Below are positions 44,488-54,330 of a DNA stretch of 64,000 nucleotides, in pieces. Both the position numbers and the translations under genes were made by a program. Location of the stretch: the NCBI GenBank assembly GCA_013176395.1, contig JABMLP010000003.1, positions 1,860,001 through 1,924,000 of the forward strand, given 5' to 3'. This DNA comes from Venturia oleaginea (lineage: Eukaryota; Ascomycota; Dothideomycetes; Venturiales; Venturiaceae). The notes beneath the pieces were generated by a model. It was not told the origin of the DNA and ran no database searches. It worked only from the letters and a program-made list of their open reading frames with translations. Each line of letters begins with the position of its first letter. Within the stretch, counting starts at the first letter, position 1.

Positions 44488-45975
44488 TCCCTGGAAGACG
44501 GCGCAAATGCAGTCACAGATGCGATTATTGAAGCCCACGAATCTTTCAAAGTGTTGAATGGAAACGGCAAATTTTGGGCAGCAGAATGTCGACAAAAGAT
44601 AGCTGAGACTTGTGGTTCTAAGGTATTATTCAGTCTCTCAATTCAGCCCTTTGCTAATACCTTAAAGGCGCGCATTGCCTTCATTGGCGACGACCCTCGA
44701 CCAACTTTACGCATTTTCATACCTCATAACTGTCCAGTCTCTACTCATTATGGTTGGCGACGTCCTCATAGTGTTGCATACCAAAAGCGCTTGAATGGAG
44801 ACCTTATCACCAACGATAGAACCACTAAGCCAAAAGCCGTAAAGAGTAATGCTCGTATGAAGGCTGGCATCACTCTCTCGTACAGCCAAGCCCATCGCAC
44901 AAAGGCGGCTATTTTACGAGACCTTGACGGAGACTCAAACATACGATTTCAGTTGATCAAACCAATGTTATCGTATCTTCGACAACGCGGCAATCTACTC
45001 GAAGGCAGCGGCTTCACTAACGACATCTACCAAACAATTATAGAAGCCGGAACATACAATGGAGCCTTCTACAGATTCAAGAGAGCAGAGAATAATGTCT
45101 TCCTCGCCGCCGCAGTGCTACCAACGGTAGTCCTTGTGAGGCTTCATGAGTCTCCCGGCGCTGCAGGCTGGGTTGTAGACCTTGATAAAGGAGTCTGCGA
45201 TTGCCTAGAATGGCAGGACCATCGTCTACCATGTGCTCACGTTTTTGCGGCCATTCTAGCTCTCAAATACGACCTCAAAATTGTGTATACTGACGGCAAT
45301 TATACTATTTACGAGCGCAGTCAATACCGCAAAGCCTACAGCGGCTCACTACGCCCAGTTTTGATCAAGAATCTCATTCCAGATGGTCAAACTCTCCCTA
45401 GTGAGCCAAATCGTAAGCCAGGACGTCCGAAGCATCTTCGTATGCGCAAGCATAATGTGAATAGCCGTATTCGAAAGGACTCTCAACGCAAAGGAGCCAC
45501 GGCCGCTGAACGATCAACCCAGGGTAAAAAATCATCAAAAGCAGCGTCTAAAACCGCTACCAAAGGCCGCCGGAAGCGTAATGAAACCATCGAAATCTCA
45601 GACGAGTCTTCATTATCTAGCGACTCGGAATCTGACGAAGAAGCGGCGGTATTTGATCACGATCTTGAAGCCGAAATGGATACTACTTACGATGAGATTA
45701 TATCTTCTCGTCAGGCCCAAAACACCGAGATTTCTGAAGATGAGGCCGCCTTTGACGATGCTGACGATGCTCTTGAAGAGCTCCTACAGATTAAGGCTAC
45801 TCAGGTTAGTCAGAAAGAGCCATTACCACCAAAAGTTAACAAGAAGCGCTCTCGCAATACAGCAGAAACTCAGACTTTAATACTACAGGCTTCCAACAAA
45901 CGCCCAAAACATTCACAAGGCAATTGCCGTCACTGCGGCTCTCCAAATCACTCAGGAGCTGCTTGTACAAGGTGA
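44476..45975 (+). CDS. DDE-less MULE transposase-derived protein (SWIM + CCHC zinc knuckle)
   Basis: The long frame inside the element; 499 aa from the first in-frame ATG at 44476. The original start was probably 44367 (MPRTSSFESPGPEDRPPYPS), now separated by the 37-bp duplication. The N-terminal part (IGMQFDSLEDGANAVTDA, ...IFIPHNCPVSTHYGWRRPHS) resembles the WRKY/GCM1-like DNA-binding module of MULE transposases. Only about 80 residues then separate it from a SWIM zinc finger (CDCLEWQDHRLPCAHVFA, pattern CxC...CxH). The ~250-300 residue DDE core that normally lies between them is missing. The C-terminal region has an AT-hook-like KPGRPKHLRMRK, a long acidic Ser/Glu/Asp stretch and a zinc knuckle CRHCGSPNHSGAAC. 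It could be inert, or a DNA-binding protein able to occupy MULE ends. Confidence 0.8.
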   Translation: MQFDSLEDGANAVTDAIIEAHESFKVLNGNGKFWAAECRQKIAETCGSKVLFSLSIQPFANTLKARIAFIGDDPRPTLRIFIPHNCPVSTHYGWRRPHSVAYQKRLNGDLITNDRTTKPKAVKSNARMKAGITLSYSQAHRTKAAILRDLDGDSNIRFQLIKPMLSYLRQRGNLLEGSGFTNDIYQTIIEAGTYNGAFYRFKRAENNVFLAAAVLPTVVLVRLHESPGAAGWVVDLDKGVCDCLEWQDHRLPCAHVFAAILALKYDLKIVYTDGNYTIYERSQYRKAYSGSLRPVLIKNLIPDGQTLPSEPNRKPGRPKHLRMRKHNVNSRIRKDSQRKGATAAERSTQGKKSSKAASKTATKGRRKRNETIEISDESSLSSDSESDEEAAVFDHDLEAEMDTTYDEIISSRQAQNTEISEDEAAFDDADDALEELLQIKATQVSQKEPLPPKVNKKRSRNTAETQTLILQASNKRPKHSQGNCRHCGSPNHSGAACTR

Positions 45976-46250
45976 GGGAAGTAGATAGGAAGAGCGGAGT
46001 TGACGGGGGTTGTAATAGAGGGAGGGAGGGAGGTGGGTGTTGGAGTAGTTTAATAAATACGATATTAGCTGACTCTGAATTACTCAACAATGCAATAAAA
46101 GCCTTCTATATACTATTTACATGCGGTATAGCGCGTATACTTACTGCGACTGCGACGTTGTCGCCATCAAAAGGTGGGTCAAATTCATAGACAAAATTTA
46201 TTGCTAATACATACATTTACAGTCTAGAATGTATGCGAATGTATGCGCAG

Positions 46251-46329
46251 TTTTCAATGTATGTCCTAGCAATTGGATGTATGTGTTGGCTAGATTTTTT
46301 GATGTATGTGTTCATACGGCAATTAACCG
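46251..46329 (-). repeat. Right terminal inverted repeat (79 bp)
   Basis: Exact reverse complement of 44147-44225. The inner edge is TTTTCAATGT at 46251. Inside it lie two AATGTATGCG repeats at about 46228-46248. Confidence 0.95.
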
Positions 46330-46339
46330 TTATATTTAT
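46330..46339. repeat. Right target-site duplication
   Basis: TTATATTTAT, identical to 44137-44146. Confidence 0.93.
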
Positions 46340-46570
46340 ACAACACTATCCAGATTCAGGGTCGTAGATTCTCGTGGCACACCTCCGCCCAATTCATATA
46401 GTAAATAGGATATACGAGGAGAGAGAGGAGCTTCTATATATATATGGCTTGTCCTCCCCTTCGTCAACTAAAGATCATAACACTAAAAGCTGGGCTATGC
46501 CTAATAGGGTAAAACTGTAGAATTCCGATCAATCTGAGTGGTGCAAAGCCTTCTTCGCCTTTTCACGCCT

Positions 46571-46815
46571 ATTGTGCTTGCAGAAAACACGTTAACACTT
46601 GGCATGTTCATCAATGAGAGTTTTCACCTGTAGACTTCGAACTGCCTTGGTATTTGTCGTACCCTTACCTAAATAAAATCTAGATTTTGATGTTCCTTAT
46701 TTGCACGGACTCTGCACTGACCGAGCGGCAATCTACGCATGCATGGATAAGATATACGCTCGGAGGGACTTTCTAAAGTCTTGCCAAGTGTTAACGTCTT
46801 TACTGCAAGCACAAT
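46571..46815. repeat. Fold-back element with 34-bp arms
   Basis: The left arm 46571-46604 (ATTGTGCTTGCAG...GTTAACACTTGGCA) and the right arm 46782-46815 are reverse complements at 32 of 34 positions, separated by 177 bp. A 14-bp palindrome AAAATCTAGATTTT sits near the middle (46675-46688). It is MITE-like in form, but no target duplication is visible. Confidence 0.75.
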
Positions 46816-47525
46816 AATCTTCAGTTGACGGAGGGGAGTACTTACAACTAGCACGTCCACGTGCCCCTGGGAGGCTCGAGGATCGACCCTCTCCGGCGAC
46901 GAAAATGAATACAACAACAACAATATAGTAAGGCCAGGACTATTCCCACTACACATCCCCCGCAAGGATGGCAGCCCGAAAAGGCGGTCGCCTAGAAGTA
47001 CCAATTTTCACATGCCAACTTTGGAGGTGCGAGGCCTGCGAAGATAGGCCTATTCGCTGATTTCTATGGCACTTCCCTTCCGAAGGCCGACTTTATGATC
47101 CCGGGTTTCATGGACCAATCCAAATGTGTAATAGAAATAGAGCTGACCTATAGTAAATATGTACTGATTGCACTAATTTCCGCGGTATGCTTGGGTTGCG
47201 GGGGCTTGGATTCCGGACGTTGGTGAGTAATTCGCGGCATCAACACGTCGAGCCTCAAGCAGCTAAAGATAGGCAGAGGATTTGAAATTGCATGTACAAG
47301 CGCGTATTGCGTGCGTATGTCTGAGACGTTCGTTCTCAATTCGTTTTCTTTGCGGCGTCCGAGCTTGTGGGAAAGATTTTATTGTACTAGTTCCAAGTGG
47401 TGCAAGGATGGAGTGGATGGGTTCGAAGTAGAGATACGACGATGCAGGGTTAAATTGCAGTTGAAAGTGCGCTTGAGGAGGCGCGTCTACATAGAATACG
47501 GGTACGGGTGCGGACGGCTGAGGCA

Positions 47526-47579
47526 GCTGGTGGAAGAGCTATTGGTACCCTCGCTGGTGGAAGAGCCGTTGGTACCCTT
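47526..47579. repeat. 27-bp tandem duplication
   Basis: Two adjacent copies of GCTGGTGGAAGAGCTATTGG followed by TACCCTC, differing at two positions. They are in non-coding DNA. Confidence 0.8.
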
Positions 47580-47984
47580 CATGTGGGAGGTAGGGCAGTT
47601 CCAGACACTCCGGGCTTCCTGTTTGCAACCCGAAACCGAATCCGGCCTCGCTGTTGTCGACGTCAATGAACATGAGTAGCATTTATTTGATTACCGCCCA
47701 ACACAGCTAGCCCCGTTCTTGTAGCGTGGACCGGAGCAGACCTAGGGTCTTAGCTTGCTACTTTTGCTACGAGTAATTAATTTCTGTCTAAACCATCTTA
47801 CATGGCGGCCTATTGTGTTAGATTATGACCGACCCTAAGTGCCTCTGCTCTCTTCCAGTCGCGCGTTGCATACGATACGATACATTGATACAAGACCCCA
47901 TACCTTACCCGTCTGATCTGCAATTGCCGCTATTTCGTCCGATTGTGCTTTCTTCCATTCACAACTCTCTCGCAACACACGGCC

Positions 47985-50900
47985 ATGAGCTCATCAACCC
48001 CTCGGGGCACCAGTAATGTCATTATCATTGATGATTCCCAATCTCAATCTCAGGCCCAATCTCAATCCCAACACCCGTCCTCCTTCTCCGCTGCCATCAA
48101 TCGCACTGGTCCGCAGCCGCAACTCCCAAGAAGTCCAATCCACCCAGACCCAGCTCGGCAGGACTTTGGCCATCTCCCGGCCACTGATATTGATATGGCA
48201 GCGGACGAGGATCACAGAACCAGCAGTAGCCCGGGACGGTCGACGATCGCTTTCTGCGCTTGCGGTTCTGATTTTGGTCAGTTCTATAACAGCTGGTCCA
48301 AGGTGACTGGGACCTACTATTTACCCTGTATGCTTGGTTCGTATAGTTGCACTGGGTTGCATCGAAAGTCCAAGCCAAAGCCGGCTTCGAACGACAGTGC
48401 CCTGGTAGACTGGTGAGTCCTCACTTCTGTCCATCCCCTTTTTCAAGCTCCCTTCCAAGCTCTCACGTCCATCGTTCCAGAAGTTCTCTGGTTGATCCAA
48501 AGTCGCCTTTCCTTTTTCGTATCCCACGGACTGGCATCATTATTCCTCATTCCACGCACCTTTTTATCCTTCTTCTTATCTTGGCTTCGAGTCGTCAATA
48601 TATCAGCGCCTTTAGCTAGGGTGGCGGCGCTGCAGCAGAGGTGGCGCCCTCTGCATTTGCTCTCTCCTACTTTGGAGCTATCCCCCTCTTCAGCACCCTT
48701 GTCCTGATGCGTTTTCTTTGGTCCTTGTATCAATTATCCCTGCCCGCATTTAATCACCTTAGCGCGATTCTTAACTCAGATTGCCCTCAGCATTTTAGCT
48801 TCTATCTCCACACCCGCTATATGGTCGCGTAAATCTACAGGCCTCCTCTTTACATCCATCCCCCTTTGTCAAACAACATCGGAACATGGCAATGAGCTAG
48901 ACGCTGACACAAGACATCCAGCTACATCCAACCACTCGCGTGTAACCAATGCGGAGACACGCTCGGCATCGTTTGTACCAGTGCTCCAGAAAGTAAAAAA
49001 CAGTTCGCGTGAGTGTCCCCTACCCATTCCCATTCTGATCGACAGCACCGCAACCTCACGTCGCGCAAAGCCCCGCAGTGCCACCCTCTCAGCAAAAATA
49101 GCATGGCTAATTGGCGACAGCGAACGGGATTTCTTCAAACTACCCAAGATTGAACTAAAATCAGATGTAACCGGGCAACTCGTGGAGGCGATAATAGAAG
49201 GCGGTCAGCTTGAGGTTTCTCATCATCAGGAACAACCCGTGCCGTCAGGTCGAGCAACCATGGAGGCCCTTTTGAAGAATTCCACTGCTCATGCTGGCAA
49301 GTATTCAGCAACTCAAACGCCAAATCATACGTTGCCGTCACAGCATCGGTCGGATTCCACCGGGGATGCTCGACGCATTGAAGCCATGTCTTCGCGACCG
49401 GTGGCTACTCACGCGTCCCATCAAACCCAAAAATCAATGTTTCACGAGAGAGAGCCGGCACTACAGAACCGGCACAACGAACGTGGAGGATCCTTTGCGA
49501 GCCCGGTGAATGGTCACATGCATGTTAATGGTCATTCTGGATCGCCCCGCAACGGATATCCTTCGAATATAGCTGTCAAACTTGAGGCCATTGATCGACT
49601 GCAAACGCAAGTCAATTTGAACAGAGCAACACTAGAAGCATGCACCCGCGACATCGCACGAGTCGATTCGCACCTCATTCGCTTGCAAGCATCTTTCAGC
49701 GATCACTTCGAAGGTCTACGGAGGGAGATCATACAGTCGCGGCTCAATCCACAGCCATCACCGGTGCAACAAGGTGATCGCATGGATGATGAAGCATTCA
49801 CAATTTTTACTGATGCACTTACAAACGTTCAGACCAAAGTACATGAGGTCGACAATCTGCGATTACAGATGGTAGAAATCAAGAGGAAAATCAAGCGTAT
49901 GGAAGAAGGTCCAGCAAATGCTCCAGCACCCCCGCTAAATGACAGGGCGCCACACCCTTCAAGCGCTCGCGAATCTTCGAGTCATCATACGCCTGTGACG
50001 CAAGCCGCGGTGATTCCAAATGCTCCGCATATGACGCCGCCTTCACGACCGGAAGCTCGTTCACATGGAAACTTGCGTGGACATCTGCCATCTCTAACAC
50101 CTGATATGCTGCAATCCTCACTTACAGGGAATACAGAGTCTGCATCAGGAGGATGGGTATCAGTAAATCATGGCGCTAAGAGAGGATATTCGAATGGTGT
50201 TGACGGACGTAACGACGCGGCGGAGACCGCAATTGGCTCGCCTAAGCGTCCAAAGCTTGCGCCGCTCAAACCACGCCATCAGTATGAGGCCGTGACTGAG
50301 CCTATGCCGGTTCGATTCGAGCGAATGGATACAGATGAATCTACACACTCGCAATCGCAACGTCATCCTGCAGGGATACAGAGCTCTTATCCTGATTCGA
50401 CTAATCCTTCAACTTTCATTCCATACACGAATCAGATGAATCCGGAAGATAGCTGGCGAGCAGAATTACAACGTGGGGGAGCGGCCGGGCCGGTTTTGGC
50501 GAAAGTCCATACGAACAGCAGCCCTGGCAGAGCGGGACGGCCCCGTGGACGTGGACGTGGAGGGCGGCCCAGGAAGAGTTTGCCAAACGATCGTGAAATG
50601 ATTCCCCGTCAGACTACACCTGAATGGGAGAAAGAGACATGGACCGGCGCGCAGGTAGGACCGGACGGTCTCTATTACCCGGGCGGAGATCGGGGTGCAC
50701 TCCTTCGACGGGGCTCTGGGGGAGCTCAGAGCCAGCCGATACAGGCGACCTCACCACAAAGCTCAATGGGAGATCCGTATGGACATACCAAGAAGACGCG
50801 CACCAAGCCGATCAGGAATTCAGAAGGTGTGTTGATTCGAAAGGATGGACGACCAGACATGCGCTCGCAAAGCAGTGCAGCCAATCTCCGTAAAGTTCAT

Positions 50901-51644
50901 GCACGCAAGGAAGAGGAGAAGCGCATGGAACCCGGTTCCGGAACGTCGCCCCCAGCACTAGGCACTGGAGTGACAAGTCCTGACAGTCAAAACAGTGGAG
51001 AACAGGAGCGAACAAATTTTGCCTTGTCGCGGATGTTTCCTCATGGAGTGGAAGAGCATCGAGGAGTTTTGACTTCTTCGCAACATTACTTTCCCTCTGC
51101 TGTTCACAGTGCAATGGACTCCAAGATCCCCGCCATGAGAGCTCAAAGCGAAGGCTCTGCCGAAAGTGAGGTTTCAACTCGCGAGTCTTCGCATTTCCAT
51201 GATCAGCCAAGCCAACGAATTCATCCCGAACAGGTGCGGGCTGAGAGTCATGTCGAATCTTCTGTGGAAGTCGACAGGGATGAGGTGATGGAAGATCGGC
51301 CTGTTGAGGTTCCAAGGGAAAAACCTACGAACTCGCCTTCTGCCGTTCCTGCTAACATTAACACGGTTCAACCAGCCAGCACCACTCAGTCTGATTCTTT
51401 CCCGGCTCCCCGTACCCTTCAATCGAACGGCACGAGTCAGCTTGCTGCTGTTACACCCTCGAACACCGACACCTTGCAGTCGACCAGCACCCTCCGTCCA
51501 AACACACCCCAACATACCAATACACCTCAATCGACAAGTACTGCCCACGCCGATAACACTGTACAGACCAACAGTCCCTCAATTCAAGTTCATAATACCA
51601 GCACTCTCTCGGCTTCAGGAGCCACTACTGGTCTTACTGCATAA
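47985..51644 (+). CDS. Zinc-binding, coiled-coil and AT-hook nuclear protein, unknown
   Basis: No named family is recognised. Exons 47985-48412, 48922-49008 and 49079-51644 give 1026 aa. Intron 1 is 509 nt, far longer than others here, with branch GCTGAC and acceptor ATCCAG; intron 2 is 70 nt, with a nearer acceptor at 49045 also in frame. An N-terminal Gln/Ser tract is followed at ~88-175 by a probable zinc module: FCACGSDFGQFYNSW, YYLPCMLGSYSC, then LACNQCGDTLGIVC. Its CxC...CxxCG..LG..C spacing recalls beta-tent folds of Yippee/Mis18, an inference only. Around residue 360 is a heptad stretch (DRLQTQVNLNRATLEACTRD...). Near 660 an AT-hook array (AGRPRGRGRGGRPRK) suggests DNA binding. The tail is Ser/Thr/Gln rich with degenerate repeats of the type STxQSTSTLRPNTPQ. 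Confidence 0.75.
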
Positions 51645-53178
51645 AATACCTTTTGTTTTTCCTTATTCACTTTCGCATCATGGGTAGGCTCACATCCATA
51701 ATACCCAAGATGAGGTCGGCAGGGCAGTGGGGAAATCTGATGTACGTATTCTAGGGGCGCATGTACGGATACAGCTCGGGCAAAAAGTTGATCTATTTGA
51801 ATTCTTGGGAATTACTGCTATTGTTTGCCTTAGTAATTATCGAAGGTGCGGGCATTCCAAATGTGAAAAGCGAGGTGGGGTTTGTGAGTTCACGTAACTT
51901 TGCGCCTTTTCGCTTCTTACTGTGTTATCATCATTGGTTTGCCGCTCTCTTCTTTATGATTGGTTTAGTTGCGTGCATGCGAATGCAACGTGTTGGATAA
52001 AGGCAAGTTACGAGTTACCGTGTAAGTATACAGTACGGGATGATCACACTAGTGTAATCTAATTATTTAATTGAAGATTTGTCTTAATCCTTATGAGCTC
52101 GGATATTGTGCGAAAGTACTGTAAGCGACTGTACTAGTGAGCCCTCCGGCACACCTTCTCTTGAATCGAGTAGTGTTTCCGTGGCTAGGTCTTACGAAGG
52201 GATGTGATGTGAGGATCCCACGGGTTGGAGATCGATCCTTTTCGGGTCGTGCTCATCGTGAAAATTGTGATACAGGATACCTAGATAGTGGGTAGGGATT
52301 CGAACCATAACCTGGCAGTCGGCCTTTTCAGGGTTGCTCCCATCGCGGCGAAAATGGCACCGGTCGCTCCCGACTTTCAAAGAAACAATCTGGTCTATTG
52401 AAAGAAGGCTACGAGTATGGAGTGGCATTGCGAGGCACATTCACATCATGCTTGACAAGCCCCATCCGTGTCTCCCTGCCTTTTGGAGATGTCCGCGTTC
52501 AAAACGAGAGGAGGATTTGCGTAAGCGGATTTACGGGGTGCAAATCTATAGTAGCTTATTGTACTATATTTGCTATACGCCATCGCGGCTATAGGCTATT
52601 TGCAATTATACACAGTCTGCGTACTGCGTATAACATATTGATCGTCAGAAATGCTTGCTTGAGGAGGGATTGGAGTAGAGTACTATGACACAGTTTTGCA
52701 GAAGCCGGGATGTGAATGTCGGGACTCGGGAATCGGTGAGATTTGGATGATCCGAGCAGAGGGTTTCTTGTATGACTTCGGATACTTTGGTGCTAGCCGG
52801 AGCCACGGTGTTTCATGGTTGCGATGGCTCCTGGCTGAATGACGATTTCGTGGGTTACTCAGAGTCTGGCTATAATAAAGAGAAGTAGGACCGGTTATAA
52901 AGGATATACATGACAAATTCGAGGATAAGTGCGGTAACAATAAGCATTAATTATTGACCTAGATGCTTTGGCTAGAGTTGAGGAGGATGGAGGTTTCTTA
53001 TGCTGGTCCTGGGGAAATGTACGGAGGTAGCAGTAGAATACCTATGAGCGTCATCGGCAATGTCTCGCGCATAGCGGAACAATTGTCTGCACTCTGATGA
53101 ATTCGAAACATTCATCCCACATCTCCACTCCCTATAATTTCACACACTGATCTTCTATCCCGCACGGATTCGTTCGAA
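51645..53178. other. Intergenic region with tRNA-like degenerate repeats
   Basis: 1.5 kb between two plus-strand genes. At 52221-52270 and 52308-52357 two degenerate copies share the order TCGxxCCTTTTC, GGGT, GCTC, ATCG and AAAAT. Between them, on the minus strand, is GGTTCGAATCC, a consensus tRNA T-arm / B-box, but no cloverleaf can be built around it. No protein gene is supported. Confidence 0.4.
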
Positions 53179-53967
53179 ATGTCAGCGCCTTGCAGAAACA
53201 AAGCTGCGTGCGCATCTCCAGACGCTCTCCGCTACCTCCGGTCTGCAATTGTAGCACAATCCAATGCTGCGTCAATACCGCGAACGGCAGTTCCAAGCTG
53301 GTCTTCATGTGCCAGGAGAAGATTGCACACGCCTCTTCGAATCTCCTTCCCAGCGCAGGCTCGAGGCCTCTCCACGAGCCATCGCAAGCTCTCTGACTCG
53401 TCACCGAAAGCCCCTCAAACACATTACGAATTCTTTCCGAACACTTTTCCAGCGGGACCGCCGCCAAGAGGAGACTTCTCTGTCAATGGTCGCGAACTGA
53501 GGAATGAATTTCTCAGATTACAGGCACAAGCACATCCGGATCTTCATCCCACCGAGCGTAAGAAACAGGCCGAAGCACTTTCCTCTAGGATCAATGAGGC
53601 CTACAAAACTCTTCAATCGCCACTGTTGCGAGCACAATATCTACTGAGCCTTCGAGGCGACACCGCCCATGAGGATGACACGGCGAAATTGGGCGATGCG
53701 TCGGAAGATCAGGAGTTGTTGATGGAAGTTTTGGAGTTACGGGAGGCTATCGAGGACGCACAGGTTCAGGAAGACGTGGATGCTATCAAGAGGGAGAACG
53801 AGGAAAGGGTTAAAGAGAGTGTGAAGGTTTTAGAAATGGCGTTTAAGGAGGATGATATTGATACTGCGAGGAGGGAGGCGGTGAAGTTGAGGTATTGGGT
53901 CAATGTTGAGGAGACTTTGCATGCTTGGGAAGAAGGGAAGCCGGCGCCTTTATTGAGCATTAGATGA
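53179..53967 (+). CDS. JAC1: Mitochondrial J-type co-chaperone JAC1 (HscB)
   Basis: Mitochondrial co-chaperone that recruits Isu to the Hsp70 Ssq1 and stimulates its ATPase during Fe-S cluster transfer. One exon, 262 aa. Residues 1-~75 are basic and Ser/Ala rich with few acids (CARRRLHTPLRISFPAQARG), a mitochondrial presequence. The J domain begins at THYEFFPNTFP (~81), and the catalytic HPD motif is H119-P120-D121 in QAQAHPDLHP. The HscB C-terminal three-helix bundle follows, with INEAYKTLQSPLLRAQYLLS and DQELLMEVLELREAIEDAQ, which bind Isu. The length equals that of fungal Jac1 proteins with a long presequence. The start at 53179 is the first ATG. Confidence 0.94.
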   Translation: MSAPCRNKAACASPDALRYLRSAIVAQSNAASIPRTAVPSWSSCARRRLHTPLRISFPAQARGLSTSHRKLSDSSPKAPQTHYEFFPNTFPAGPPPRGDFSVNGRELRNEFLRLQAQAHPDLHPTERKKQAEALSSRINEAYKTLQSPLLRAQYLLSLRGDTAHEDDTAKLGDASEDQELLMEVLELREAIEDAQVQEDVDAIKRENEERVKESVKVLEMAFKEDDIDTARREAVKLRYWVNVEETLHAWEEGKPAPLLSIR

Positions 53968-54330
53968 ACAACGCAGTTCCTTTATTCTGGTTAATGCCAG
54001 ACTCTGGTGGTGGACATTTTTGAGAAGAAAGCATTGTACAAACATATATCTTAACAATAAACTTGCCCTCGCAATACTACCTACTACGGCCTCCGTCGCT
54101 ATCCTCTGTCGCAGCTATCAACCGATTTTATAACGTTTCCTTCATCTTCCTTTTGTCAGGCAGTAAATGTTTGTTTGTATCCTATAATAAGGAATCATGT
54201 CGTTCCCAATCCGGCAAGTTCGTGATGCTGTCATGGATCCTTGTCCGAGTTTCATTATGAAACCTGGCCTTCCTTGAATCCTGTCCAAACGAGACCGCAA
54301 GACTTGGAATAACTCCACCACTACACAATT
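53968..54330. promoter_or_regulatory. Intergenic region, YOS9 promoter
   Basis: 363 bp between the JAC1 stop and the YOS9 start, same strand. It holds the JAC1 3' end and YOS9 promoter. No unfolded-protein-response element is clear by eye. Confidence 0.4.

Larger units (their letters stand above)
44147..46329 (+). mobile_element. Mutator-like DNA transposon (MULE), non-autonomous, with perfect 79-bp TIRs
   Basis: A complete 2183-bp element. Its ends are exact 79-bp inverted repeats (44147-44225 and 46251-46329), starting CGGTTAATTGCCG, flanked by a perfect 10-bp target duplication. One long reading frame inside encodes transposase-derived DNA-binding, SWIM and CCHC zinc-knuckle parts but no DDE catalytic core, so the element cannot encode a working transposase. 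The TIRs contain several copies of ACATACAT, and just inside each end is a further ATTGCTRATACATACATT block in direct orientation, which may be transposase-binding sites. Perfect TIRs and target duplication imply recent insertion by a transposase supplied from elsewhere. No RIP-like decay is obvious. Confidence 0.92.
46340..47984. other. Repeat-rich intergenic region right of the transposon
   Basis: 1.6 kb with an AT microsatellite near 46433-46446, a 34-bp fold-back repeat (46571-46815) and a 27-bp tandem pair (47526-47579). A 111-codon minus frame (46669-47004) and a 122-codon plus frame (47311-47679) lack domains and overlap these repeats, so they are not called. The right end is the promoter of the next gene. 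Confidence 0.45.

Noticed and set aside
46669..47004. 111-codon minus frame near the fold-back repeat
   Set aside because: Overlaps the inverted repeat and an apparent GTAAGT…TTGCAG intron-like stretch, but neither the spliced nor the unspliced reading resembles a known protein.
49046..49078. Alternative 37-nt version of intron 2 in the zinc/AT-hook gene
   Set aside because: In frame, but shorter than any other intron here and without room for a branch site; the 70-nt version is preferred, not proven.
52285..52360. tRNA gene on the minus strand around GGTTCGAATCC
   Set aside because: The T-stem has a mismatch, and no matching acceptor or anticodon arm can be formed upstream.
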